Origin: Syntrophaceae bacterium
GTDB taxonomy: Bacteria; Desulfobacterota; Syntrophia; Syntrophales; UBA2192
Assembly (NCBI GenBank): GCA_013177795.1
Contig: JABLXY010000001.1
Span: forward strand, 868,001 to 932,000
Reading direction: 5' to 3'
Length of the DNA stretch: 64,000 nucleotides
The translations under genes and the position numbers were made by a program. Each line of letters begins with the position of its first letter. The stretch's first letter is position 1. The notes beneath the pieces are model-generated. The model was not told where the DNA came from. It was given only the letters and a program-made list of their open reading frames with translations, and searched no databases. Below, piece by piece: positions 9,287 through 17,645 of the stretch.

Positions 9287-9333
9287 TGTCCTATACATGT
9301 CCCAATCTTCTCCACGTGTCTCATATTGAGACA
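9287..9333. promoter_or_regulatory. Upstream activating sequence for the symporter operon
   Basis: TGTCCT and TGTCCC half-sites occur at 9287-9292 and 9298-9303. The perfect 17-bp palindrome TGTCTCATATTGAGACA lies at 9317-9333. Its centre is about 95 bp upstream of the -24 element at 9419, a normal distance for an enhancer bound by a sigma-54 activator. The half-site matches those upstream of the activator gene itself. Confidence 0.7.
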
Positions 9334-9418
9334 AAAAGGATGAAACTTTGCCAAATAAAATAATGCCGCTTAAAATAAAACCATAATTATTTATATTAGT
9401 TACACCGTCGTTATCGGC

Positions 9419-9434
9419 TGGCACAATTCCTGCT
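9419..9434 (+). promoter_or_regulatory. Sigma-54 (-24/-12) promoter
   Basis: CTGGCACAATTCCTGCT (9418-9434) matches the sigma-54 consensus TGGCACG-N4-TTGCW. The -24 GG (9420-9421) and -12 GC (9432-9433) have the required spacing, and TGGCAC is perfect. It lies about 200 bp upstream of the small membrane protein and symporter genes, downstream of the palindromic operator. The rest of 9334-9638 shows no gene. Confidence 0.75.
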
Positions 9435-9638
9435 CCAAGCGCGTCAGCGCCCCGCCCCTCATCCCATTATTTTGTTTTTTTACAGCAGCAGTGGAATACG
9501 GGCCCTGCCATCGGTTCATGGCCTGTGGATTGTCGTGCGAAATCAAACCGAAAACCGGATGGGAAAAGAGAAACGCACAGCGCAGAAATCCACCCATGGC
9601 TATCCAAACAACATTTTAGATGAACGGGGAGATGAGAC

Positions 9639-9863
9639 ATGAGTACAGTACCGGATAAAGACAAGAAGATGATATGGCTGACCATTGCCTGGATCGTTTT
9701 TTTCGGTGGTCCTGGCGCACTGCTTTTCAATACGCCGAACTTCATTCTGGGGCTTCCAGCCCTATGGACATTCAGCATCATAGCTTGGGTCATCGGAATC
9801 TTTCTGGTGTGGTGGTTCGGGTACAAATCCCAGATCTGCAACGTGGCTGACTATAAAGACTGA
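9639..9863 (+). CDS. Small two-TM membrane protein, symporter partner (DUF3311/DUF997-like)
   Basis: This is a 74-residue protein with two hydrophobic segments (about 11-32 and 39-60) and short charged ends. Small membrane proteins of this kind commonly precede sodium:solute symporter genes and are thought to form a complex with them. The ATG follows GGGGAG. The symporter gene begins 27 bp downstream behind another GGGGAG, so the two are almost certainly co-transcribed from the sigma-54 promoter. Function beyond symporter partner is unknown. Confidence 0.75.
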   Translation: MSTVPDKDKKMIWLTIAWIVFFGGPGALLFNTPNFILGLPALWTFSIIAWVIGIFLVWWFGYKSQICNVADYKD

Positions 9864-9890
9864 CCGATCCAAGAAGGGGAGAAAAGAGAT

Positions 9891-11474
9891 ATGAAGGAAA
9901 TCAGCACACACGCATGGGTCATGCTGGTCGCAGCTATCTTGTACTGGGGCGCCTGCATCGGCGTCGGCCTTTATACGTATAAGAAAGGAGCCGCGAAATC
10001 GGCACAGGACTTCTTCGTGGCAGGGCGTGCTCTAGGCAAGTTCGTCCTCGGCTTCGCCATCATGGCAACCACGCTGAGCGCCTGGCTCATGCTGGGCCAC
10101 CAAGGCCTCATGTATGCATCGGGAATGCCCTATCTGGTCTATTATATCCATGTCCCGTTCATGGGGGTCTTGGGACTTCTTATCTTCACGCGGCAATGGC
10201 TCATCGGCAAGAAGTTCGGCTACCTCTCGCCAGGCGAAATGTACTCCGATTACTACGAAAGTAACGGGATGCGTTGGGTTATCGCTCTGGTGACGCTCCT
10301 CTATTGCATTCCCTATTCTTCCCTGCAGCTGACGGGTGCAGGCTATGTGTTCGCCACCCTGACGGAAAACGCGATTCCTTTCGAGTGGGGCGCCGTCATC
10401 ATGGCCGCCGTCGTCCTCATTTACGTTCTGCTGGGCGGGGTCGCTTCGACGGCCCTCGTCGACGCTGCCCAGGGTGTCCTCCTCGTCCTCGGTCTGTTCG
10501 GCATCTGCGGGGCTGTAGTCGCCAATGTCTCCCCCGGGGAGATCCTGACCTCCATGCAGAGCTTCGACCCGAAGCTCCTTACCATGCCAGGCGGAAACGG
10601 CATGTGGTTCTGGACATTCACGCTGTCCCTTGCTCTGTCCACGTCGGCCATATACCTTTCACCGGCGTTCACGATCTGGAGCTTCTCGGCTAAATCGCCC
10701 CGGATCTTCCGGTGGCAGGCCTTGGTCGTGTGGGTCGTGCTGATCGGCATCGTCTACTACATCCTCTCGCCCATCATCGGTATGGGCGGCAGGCTTCTCT
10801 TCCCCAACCTCGCTAAGACGGATACCCTAACGCCTCTCATCATGACGAAGCTCATGCCTATCTGGGTCTACGTGATCGTCGGCATCGGCCTGCTTGCGGC
10901 GATGAACTCCACGGCGGCGGGCTACATGATCACCTCCGGCGTCATCGTCTCCCAAGACATATACAAGGACATGTTCCGTCCCCAGGCCAGCGACCGTGAA
11001 ACGGTATGGGTCTCCCGCATCATCATCCTGGCCGTCGTGCTTTTCGCCTTCTGGATTTCCCAATTCTGGAAAGAGCATCTGGTCCTCATGGGAAATCTGG
11101 CGACGGCCTTTGCCACCCAGCTGGCGCCGTCCCTCTTCGGAATCCTCTACTGGCGGCGCGCAACGGCAAAGGGCGCTATCTTCGGCATCCTCGCGGGCCT
11201 GATCGTGGCCTACCTGACGTTCGCCGTCTGGAAGTACCCCCTGAACATCCACTGCGCCATGTGGGGGCTCTTTGCGAACCTCGCCGTTTTCTTCTTCTTC
11301 GCGTTCACGAGCGACCCACCCTCAAAGGCGAAACGCGACAAGTACGACGAGGTGATTCGAAAAGGCATGGCCGCCTTCCAAAAGGAGGAGGCGGTCATGG
11401 GAGCGGCTGCAGCCCTTCAGAAAGAGGAAGCAGAAATAGACACTGTCCCCTATCCCGCAAGAACGTCATCATGA
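9891..11474 (+). CDS. Sodium:solute symporter (SSS family)
   Basis: This 527-residue protein has about 13 predicted transmembrane helices. It shows features of the SSS/PutP-PanF family: an N-terminal TM followed by an FVAGR segment near TM2, a conserved GGVAST loop, and a charged cytoplasmic C-terminal tail rich in Lys and Glu. It would import an organic anion or similar substrate with Na+. Its place behind the sigma-54 promoter and beside CoA-activation genes suggests that it brings in the compound degraded by this island. The substrate cannot be deduced from sequence. Confidence 0.9.
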   Translation: MKEISTHAWVMLVAAILYWGACIGVGLYTYKKGAAKSAQDFFVAGRALGKFVLGFAIMATTLSAWLMLGHQGLMYASGMPYLVYYIHVPFMGVLGLLIFTRQWLIGKKFGYLSPGEMYSDYYESNGMRWVIALVTLLYCIPYSSLQLTGAGYVFATLTENAIPFEWGAVIMAAVVLIYVLLGGVASTALVDAAQGVLLVLGLFGICGAVVANVSPGEILTSMQSFDPKLLTMPGGNGMWFWTFTLSLALSTSAIYLSPAFTIWSFSAKSPRIFRWQALVVWVVLIGIVYYILSPIIGMGGRLLFPNLAKTDTLTPLIMTKLMPIWVYVIVGIGLLAAMNSTAAGYMITSGVIVSQDIYKDMFRPQASDRETVWVSRIIILAVVLFAFWISQFWKEHLVLMGNLATAFATQLAPSLFGILYWRRATAKGAIFGILAGLIVAYLTFAVWKYPLNIHCAMWGLFANLAVFFFFAFTSDPPSKAKRDKYDEVIRKGMAAFQKEEAVMGAAAALQKEEAEIDTVPYPARTSS

Positions 11475-11565
11475 AGTCGAAGCCGGCAGCTCCGGTCTGC
11501 GCACTAGAGAGGGCTGCATATCGCGCCTGACGGGTGCGCGGACCGCGGCCCGCAGTTAAAGAGGT

Positions 11566-11605
11566 AAACGGGATTTTCTAACTGCCTTGCCCGTTTCCTT
11601 TTTTT
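11566..11605 (+). terminator. Rho-independent-like terminator after the symporter
   Basis: AAACGGG (11566-11572) pairs with CCCGTTT (11590-11596) across a 17-nt loop and is followed by CCTTTTTTT. The arms are perfect but the loop is long. It fits the end of the symporter transcript and implies that the CoA-transferase gene has its own promoter. Confidence 0.55.
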
Positions 11606-11687
11606 ATTCAAAAAAAGAGCTTGAAAGACAAAAACCGTTCATGAAAGATTGTTTTCATATACAGCAATCCATGCGATGAACTCGATT

Positions 11688-12863
11688 ATGTCTCTGCCGC
11701 TCGACAGTACACTTGTCCTCGACCTCTCCTCCCGCATGCCCGGGCCGATGTGCACCCAAATCCTCGCCGACCTCGGCGCCGAGGTCATCAAGATCGAAAA
11801 TCCCAAGATGCCGGATCTGTTCAGGCAGTTCCAGCCGCTGGTGGACGGCACGGGGAGCCTCTTTCACGTCTGCAACCGCAACAAGAAGGGACTGACCCTG
11901 GAGTTGAGACACCCCAAGGGCCGCAAGATTTTCCTGGCGCTCGCCCACAGAGCGGACGTCGTCGTCGAGGCCTTCCGGCCAGGAACCATGGACCGCATGG
12001 GGCTGGGGTACGAGACTCTGAAGAAGGCAAACCCGGCCCTGATCTACTGCTCCCTTACTGCCTTCGGGCAGACGGGGCCGTACTGCCTTAGGCCCGCCCA
12101 CGATCTGAACCTCGTGGCCCTGTCGGGCATTCTCGACCTGCTGGGTTACAAAGACGGCCCGCCGATTGTCCCGCCCGTCCAAATATCCGGATTGGGTGGC
12201 GCTCTGCTGGGAGCCGTCGGCATTCTTTCAGCCCTGCTGAGCAGGGGAAAGACCGGCCTCGGCCGGGCCGTCGACATCTCACTCTTCGACGGGGTCTCGG
12301 CCTTTGCCGCCCTCGAGATGTCCCGCTTCATGGCAGGACACCCCCTTCCCCGAAGGGGCCTCACGGAAGGGGGCGGCGGCTATGCCTGCTTCAATGTCTA
12401 CCGGACGGCCGATAACCGGTACCTCGCGCTCGGCTGCCTGGAGCCGCAGTTCTGGGAAGCCTTTTGCCGCGTCATCGCCAGAGAGTCCTTCATCGCCGAG
12501 CAGTGGTCGGCGCCACCCCGGCAGGACGAATTGATCGAGGAGGTCCGCTCCATTTTCCTCACCCGCACGTCTGCTGAGTGGCTCACACTTCTCGATCCGG
12601 AGAAGATCTGCATCGCCCCAGTCAACACCTTTGCCGAGGCCCTCCAGGATCGACATGTCCGCGAGCAGGAAACCTGGTTCAGGGGAGAACTCCCTAGTGG
12701 AGAAGCGGTGCCCCAAGCCGCCTTTCCCATCCGCTTCGACGGGGAACGGCCGGGCTGGCGCTCCCATCCACCGGGGCATGGTGAGCACACCCGTGAAATA
12801 CTCCGGGAACTGGGCATTGGCGATTCGGAGATCGAAGAACTCCGGACACTCGGCATCGCATGA
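11688..12863 (+). CDS. CaiB/BaiF family CoA-transferase homologue without the usual catalytic Asp
   Basis: This is a 391-residue class III CoA-transferase or acyl-CoA racemase family protein. Family landmarks are LVLDLSSRMPGPMC at the N-terminus, the LADLGAEVIKIE block, the GHD-like HDLN motif and the VDISLFDG block. The segment that normally carries the catalytic Asp before GGALxAxxGIL reads QISGLGGALLGAVGIL, so Asp is replaced by Ser or Gly depending on alignment. No strong SD fits any start. ATG at 11688 gives the usual family N-terminus, and ATG at 11676 or TTG at 11649 are alternatives. It heads the group with EtfBA and the acyl-CoA dehydrogenase. It may act with another subunit, or as a ligase-independent CoA binder. 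Confidence 0.85.
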   Translation: MSLPLDSTLVLDLSSRMPGPMCTQILADLGAEVIKIENPKMPDLFRQFQPLVDGTGSLFHVCNRNKKGLTLELRHPKGRKIFLALAHRADVVVEAFRPGTMDRMGLGYETLKKANPALIYCSLTAFGQTGPYCLRPAHDLNLVALSGILDLLGYKDGPPIVPPVQISGLGGALLGAVGILSALLSRGKTGLGRAVDISLFDGVSAFAALEMSRFMAGHPLPRRGLTEGGGGYACFNVYRTADNRYLALGCLEPQFWEAFCRVIARESFIAEQWSAPPRQDELIEEVRSIFLTRTSAEWLTLLDPEKICIAPVNTFAEALQDRHVREQETWFRGELPSGEAVPQAAFPIRFDGERPGWRSHPPGHGEHTREILRELGIGDSEIEELRTLGIA

Positions 12864-12953
12864 TCCGCGCGGCGCCGGTCGGGTGTGACCATCTTGACTT
12901 CCGCCGGACACATCGGATAGGAAAACTCATCGGCACGGGAGGGGCCTCTTGTC

Positions 12954-13766
12954 ATGTCCATAAACATCCTCGTCTGCATCAAACAGGTTCCCGACCCGAA
13001 ACAATTCGACCGCATTACCCTAGATCCCGCCACGGGGTCCATTAACCGCACCGGCATCCCGCCGGTGACCAACCCCGTCGATCGCCACGCCGTAGAAGAG
13101 GCTTTGCGCATCCGGGAGGCCCACGGGGGAACCGTAACCGTGCTGACCATGGGCCCACCCCAGGCAAGAAAATGCCTCGAAGACGCCTTGGCTATGGGGG
13201 CAGACCGCGGGGTGCTGCTCTGCGACATGGCCTTCGCCGGCGCCGACACCCTGGCCACGGCAGCCGTCCTTGCGGTGGGGATCCGCACGGCCGGTGATTT
13301 CGAGCTCGTCCTATGCGGCAACGAGTCGGTGGATGGGGCAACGGGACAGGTGCCCTCGCAGCTTGCCGAGATGCTCGGATGGCCGCGTGTCACGCACGCG
13401 CGGAAGATCGAGATCAAGGAGAACGGAAGCGGGGCCTTGGTCGAGCGCGAAATCGAGGGCGGGTTCCTTCGAGTGGAGGTCATGCTCCCGTCCGTTATTG
13501 CCGTGGTGAAACGGATCAACCGGTACCGGCTTCCCACCATATTCGGAATCATGGAAGCCGGAAGGAAAGAGATTGTTGAAGTCGGCTGCGCCGCTTGCGA
13601 AAGATGCGGCCTCGCTGCCGAGGCTATGGGCCTTGGGGGATCACCGACACGGGTCGCGGGGGTATTTCAGTCTCACCGGAAGCGGCATGTGGAAATGATC
13701 GGGGGTGAACCGAAAGAAGCTGCCCGGAGGCTCATTCAGAAACTCCGAGAGATGGATGCGCTCTGA
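12954..13766 (+). CDS. etfB: Electron transfer flavoprotein beta subunit
   Basis: This 270-residue EtfB opens with the typical ILVCIKQVPDP sequence and contains the AMP/nucleotide-binding stretch CGNESVDGATGQVP (about 122-135). Further conserved blocks near VKRINRYR complete the family signature. The ATG follows GGGAGGGG. It would accept electrons from the acyl-CoA dehydrogenase encoded just downstream, together with EtfA, and pass them to a membrane or soluble partner that is not in this window. Whether it is bifurcating cannot be told from reading alone. Confidence 0.94.
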   Translation: MSINILVCIKQVPDPKQFDRITLDPATGSINRTGIPPVTNPVDRHAVEEALRIREAHGGTVTVLTMGPPQARKCLEDALAMGADRGVLLCDMAFAGADTLATAAVLAVGIRTAGDFELVLCGNESVDGATGQVPSQLAEMLGWPRVTHARKIEIKENGSGALVEREIEGGFLRVEVMLPSVIAVVKRINRYRLPTIFGIMEAGRKEIVEVGCAACERCGLAAEAMGLGGSPTRVAGVFQSHRKRHVEMIGGEPKEAARRLIQKLREMDAL

Positions 13767-13770
13767 AAAG

Positions 13771-13791
13771 GCCGCAAGCAACAAGCCCCAA
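13771..13791 (+). repeat. Heptamer array GCNNCAA x3 after etfB
   Basis: Immediately after the etfB stop (13766) three 7-nt units follow without gaps: GCCGCAA, GCAACAA, GCCCCAA, then GG. The same heptad pattern occurs after pgm (43219) and after the EamA gene (55030). Confidence 0.6.
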
Positions 13792-13815
13792 GGCCAGAAC
13801 GCAAAAGTAGGGCAT

Positions 13816-14862
13816 ATGGACACATCGGATCGAGATCAAATGACGGGAATCCTCGTCTGGGCGGAGCTTCGGGACGGGCGGCCGACGGGCGTGACCCTTG
13901 AGCTTTTGAACAAGGCCACGGACCTTGCGTCAATGCAGGACGGAGCGGTCTCGGCCGTCGTGATCGGGCAGGAGGGATGCCGCGGATGTGCCGCAGAGCT
14001 CATCGCCCACGGGGCCGGTCGGGTCTTCGTCGTCGAGGATCCGCGTCTGGGACTCTACCAGGCCGACGTGTTCACGACGATCCTGTGCAGGGTCATCGCC
14101 GAGGCCCGCCCGGGTGTCGTCCTCCTGGGGGCAACTGCCATAGGCGCCGACCTGGCGCCCTCCGTGGCGGCTCGGCTCGGTACGGGGCTCACGGCCCACT
14201 GCACCGATCTGCACCTGGAGGACATCGACGGACGCCGGCAACTGGTAATGGTCGTGCCCGGCTGGAGGGGAAGCATGATGGTAAAGATCGTCTGCCCCGA
14301 GAGGAGGCCCGTCATGGCCACGGTCCGGCCCGGCGTTCTGGAAAAGGGAACGCCGGACCCCGCGCGCAATGGAGCCGTTGTCATCGTCCCTGCCGACATC
14401 CGGGAGGCGGACTTCCGCGCCCGGACACTCGAGATGGTCCGTGAAGCGGAGGAAGGAGGGCTGGAGCAGGCTGCGGTCATCGTCTCCGGCGGATTCGGTT
14501 TCTACGAGGCCGGGGGCATATCCCTGCTCGAGCGCCTTGCCCGCGCAGTGGGCGGCGTGACGGCAGGCTCCAGGCCCGCTTGTGACGCCGGCTGGATCCC
14601 GGAGTCCAGGATGATCGGGCAGAGCGGCAAAACCGTGAGCCCGAAACTGTTTATCAGCATCGGCGCCTCCGGAGCGCCTCACTACACGACGGGGTTCACC
14701 AGCGCATCGCTCATCGTCGCCATCGACAAAAACCCAAAGGCACCGATCTTCGACATTGCCGATTTCGGCATCGTCGGCGATCTGCGTGACATCATCCCCG
14801 CCCTCGCGGAAGTACTGGAGGCAGAGCGGCAATCCGCTTTTTCACGGCAGCGGAATGAATGA
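13816..14862 (+). CDS. etfA: Electron transfer flavoprotein alpha subunit
   Basis: This is a 348-residue EtfA. The C-terminal FAD domain is intact: PESRMIGQSGKTVSPKL, IGASGAPHYTTGF and VAIDKNPKAPIF follow the family order. The start chosen is the ATG at 13816, 49 bp after the etfB stop, because longer versions would overlap etfB and read through the heptamer array. The SD (AGTAGGG) is weak. It forms the ETF heterodimer with the preceding subunit. Confidence 0.93.
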   Translation: MDTSDRDQMTGILVWAELRDGRPTGVTLELLNKATDLASMQDGAVSAVVIGQEGCRGCAAELIAHGAGRVFVVEDPRLGLYQADVFTTILCRVIAEARPGVVLLGATAIGADLAPSVAARLGTGLTAHCTDLHLEDIDGRRQLVMVVPGWRGSMMVKIVCPERRPVMATVRPGVLEKGTPDPARNGAVVIVPADIREADFRARTLEMVREAEEGGLEQAAVIVSGGFGFYEAGGISLLERLARAVGGVTAGSRPACDAGWIPESRMIGQSGKTVSPKLFISIGASGAPHYTTGFTSASLIVAIDKNPKAPIFDIADFGIVGDLRDIIPALAEVLEAERQSAFSRQRNE

Positions 14863-14896
14863 AAGAGTCACATCGAATCTTGGAAGGGGGATCGCC

Positions 14897-16024
14897 ATGT
14901 TTGAATTCACAAAAGAGCAGGAGATGATCAGGGCCATGGTCCGCGAGTTTGCCGACACGGAACTTGCGCCAAAGGCACTCGAACTGGACCGGAAGGGGGA
15001 ATTTCCCTTCGAGCAAGTGCGCAAGATGGGCGCTCTCGGGATCATCGGCATCTCCTCCCCCCGCGAGTACGGCGGATCGAAGGCCGGACACCTGTCGGCG
15101 GTGATCGCCGTCGAGGAGATCGCCCGTGTCTATCCCTCGCTCGCCTTTATCCTCGAGGTGACCCAGGCCCCTCTGTACATGATCGAGTCCTGGGGGACGC
15201 CCGAGCAGAAGCAAGCTTGGCTGCCGCCGCTCATCCGGGGCGAGAAGATCGCCGCCGTGGCCGCCACGGAACCCACGGGGGGCTCCGACCTCGCCACATT
15301 GAACACAACGGCCGCCGACGACGGGGATGGCTACGTCCTCAATGGCCGGAAGGTCTACATCACCAACGGCGGCGTGGGCGACTGGGTTCTTGTCCTGGCC
15401 AGAACGGGCGAGCGGGCAAGCATCATCACCGTGGAGAAAGGCACGCCGGGTTTCGTCGTGAGCCGGCGCCAGGAAATGATGGGGTTCAAATCAGGCGATG
15501 TCTGCGAGTTGGGGTTCAGCAACTGCCGCGTGCCGAAAAAAAACCTCATCGGAAAGGAGGGGAGCGGACAGGCGGTTGCCATGGCGACCTTTTCGGTGAG
15601 TCGCGCCGCAGTGGGTGCCGTGGGGCTGGGCATCGCGCGCGGGTCCTTCGAGATCGCCCTGAAATACGCCAAGGAGCGCGTGCTCTACGGAAAGCCCATC
15701 GCAAGCCTCCAGGCAATCCAGTTCCTGCTCGTAGACATGGACACGGAGATCGACGCCGCCCGCTGGCTCATCTACCACCCGGCGGCGTGCTTAGACCGGG
15801 GCATGGCCCCCCGCGACATCGGCAAGCTCTCGGCCCGGGCGAAATACATCGGGGGAGAGGTAGCGTCAAGTGTCACGATGAAGGCCATGCAGGTCCTCGG
15901 CGGCTACGGAGTGAGCCCGGAATACCACTTGGCGAGGCTACTGGCCGACGCTGTCGAGATCTTCCCGGCCACGGGCACGCCCCAGATTATGAAATTCATC
16001 CAGGCCTTGGAAATCGTAAAATGA
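14897..16024 (+). CDS. Acyl-CoA dehydrogenase homologue without the canonical catalytic Glu
   Basis: This is a 375-residue acyl-CoA dehydrogenase-fold flavoprotein. The start at 14897 follows GGAAGGGGG. The FAD and acyl-CoA binding blocks (ATEPTGGSD, ITNGG, YAKERVLYGKPI) are normal. At the C-terminal active-site loop the family motif Y-E-G-T-S-Q-I reads A-T-G-T-P-Q-I, so the catalytic Glu of MCAD/SCAD is Thr. The alternative Glu position used by isovaleryl-CoA dehydrogenase (in the FSVSR segment) is Ser. Either another base is used or the reaction is not ordinary alpha,beta-dehydrogenation. Adjacent EtfBA still implies a redox role. Confidence 0.9.
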   Translation: MFEFTKEQEMIRAMVREFADTELAPKALELDRKGEFPFEQVRKMGALGIIGISSPREYGGSKAGHLSAVIAVEEIARVYPSLAFILEVTQAPLYMIESWGTPEQKQAWLPPLIRGEKIAAVAATEPTGGSDLATLNTTAADDGDGYVLNGRKVYITNGGVGDWVLVLARTGERASIITVEKGTPGFVVSRRQEMMGFKSGDVCELGFSNCRVPKKNLIGKEGSGQAVAMATFSVSRAAVGAVGLGIARGSFEIALKYAKERVLYGKPIASLQAIQFLLVDMDTEIDAARWLIYHPAACLDRGMAPRDIGKLSARAKYIGGEVASSVTMKAMQVLGGYGVSPEYHLARLLADAVEIFPATGTPQIMKFIQALEIVK

Positions 16025-16070
16025 GTGTAGGCCCGTCAGGGGAACCGGCGGCTTCATTGGAGCGACAGGG

Positions 16071-17564
16071 ATGGGCCGTTTCTTGAGGGCATTCTCTCTC
16101 GTGGCGGCACTTGCGCTCGTGCTCGCCTGGTCGGGTCAGTCCCAGACGTCGGGAACGCTGGAAAACATCAGGAAGCGGGGCGTGCTGCTCTGGGGATCCG
16201 ACGCCGAGGGCGGCGCCCCCTATGTGTTCCCCGACCCCAGCCGGCCCTCGCGCCTGATCGGATTCGAAGTCGATCTGGCCCGCGCCATCGCCCGCGAACT
16301 GGGCGTCGAGGCCCGCCAGGTGCAGAACGCCTGGGACAGCCTCATCCCGGCCCTCGAGCGCGGCGATTTCGACATCGCCCTCAACGGCCTGGAGATCACG
16401 CCCGCGAGGAGACAGGTCGTCCTGTTTTCCCTCCCCTACTACATTTACACGACGCAGCTCGCCGTCCGGAAGGACGAGGACCGCATCCGCGAAATCGGCG
16501 ACCTGCGCGGCAGGAAGGTGGGGACCCTCTCGGGCAGTGTCGCGCAGGAGATCCTGCAGGCGATCCCGGACGTGGAGATCCGCGTCTACACGGGACAGGC
16601 CGAGCCCTACGAGGACCTCGTCATCGGGCGTATCGACGCGGTGCTGATGGACTCGCCCATCGCCGCATACTACGCGAAGCCGAACCCGGCCCTGCGGTAC
16701 GCCGGCCCCCCGACGGGCGAGGGGGAGTACGGCATCGCCATGCGCAAGGCCGACGGGGAGCTCAAGGCGGCCTTGGGCGAAATCCTGATCCGGCTGCACC
16801 GCTCGGGGGAGCTGCGGACGATCTACGAGAAGTGGGGACTCTGGAACGAATCGCAGGAAAAGCTGCGGCACAGGCTCGAGGCCGGCTCCGGGGCCGTGGA
16901 TCTCGAGGAGAGCCGCAAGGCCCCCCTCGTCACGTTCCTGCCGACCCTGCTCAAGGGCGCGGGCATCACCGTCGTCGTCTCCGTCGTCTCCATGGCGATC
17001 GCCGTCGCGCTGGGCCTCGTGCTGACGCTCCTTCGCCTCTATGGGCCCCGATGGGCGGCCGCGTTCGCCACGGCCTACATCGAGTTCTACCGCGGCACGC
17101 CCCTGCTCGTCCAGCTCTACATCCTCTACTACGGCCTGCCGAACATCGGGATCACCCTCTCGCCCCTGGCCGCGGCCTTCATCGGGCTGGGGATGTGCTA
17201 CGCCGCCTACGAGGCGGAGCTGTACCGCGCCGGGATCAACTCGGTGCCGAGGGGCCAGATGGAGTCGGCCCTGTCGCTCGGCATGTCGCGCAACGGGGCG
17301 CTGCGCTGGGTCGTCCTCCCCCAGGCCCTCCGGATCGCAACGCCGGGCATCACCAACGACTTCATCGCCCTGTTCAAGGACTCGTCCCTCGTGTCCGTCA
17401 TCGCCATGGTGGAGCTCACGAAGACCTACAACATCCTGGCCGCAACCACGCTGCGATTCTTCGAGCTGGGTCTCGTGGTCGCCTTCCTCTACTTCGCAAT
17501 GAGCTACCCCCTGTCGCGTATGGCAAGGCGGCTGGAGGCAAAACTGAAGGGGGAGCCAGTGTGA
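16071..17564 (+). CDS. Polar amino-acid type ABC transporter, periplasmic binding protein fused to permease
   Basis: This 497-residue fusion has a signal sequence (1-25), a family-3 solute-binding domain (about 30-255), and a HisM/GlnP-type permease with several TM helices (about 295-490). The permease includes the EAA-like loop YEAELYRAGINSVPRGQMESALSLGM, which docks the ATPase. Binding-protein/permease fusions exist in GlnP-type importers. The expected ATP-binding gene is absent, and a peptidase gene follows instead. GGAG lies 8 nt before the ATG. Codon usage looks more GC-rich than in the upstream catabolic genes, so it may not belong to the same module. Confidence 0.9.
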   Translation: MGRFLRAFSLVAALALVLAWSGQSQTSGTLENIRKRGVLLWGSDAEGGAPYVFPDPSRPSRLIGFEVDLARAIARELGVEARQVQNAWDSLIPALERGDFDIALNGLEITPARRQVVLFSLPYYIYTTQLAVRKDEDRIREIGDLRGRKVGTLSGSVAQEILQAIPDVEIRVYTGQAEPYEDLVIGRIDAVLMDSPIAAYYAKPNPALRYAGPPTGEGEYGIAMRKADGELKAALGEILIRLHRSGELRTIYEKWGLWNESQEKLRHRLEAGSGAVDLEESRKAPLVTFLPTLLKGAGITVVVSVVSMAIAVALGLVLTLLRLYGPRWAAAFATAYIEFYRGTPLLVQLYILYYGLPNIGITLSPLAAAFIGLGMCYAAYEAELYRAGINSVPRGQMESALSLGMSRNGALRWVVLPQALRIATPGITNDFIALFKDSSLVSVIAMVELTKTYNILAATTLRFFELGLVVAFLYFAMSYPLSRMARRLEAKLKGEPV

Positions 17565-17645
17565 CCCCTCATCGATGATATTGACAGGCATATCCAAATA
17601 CGCATAAGGTGTTCTTGAACCTCACATTCAGAAGGTGGATTCAAT

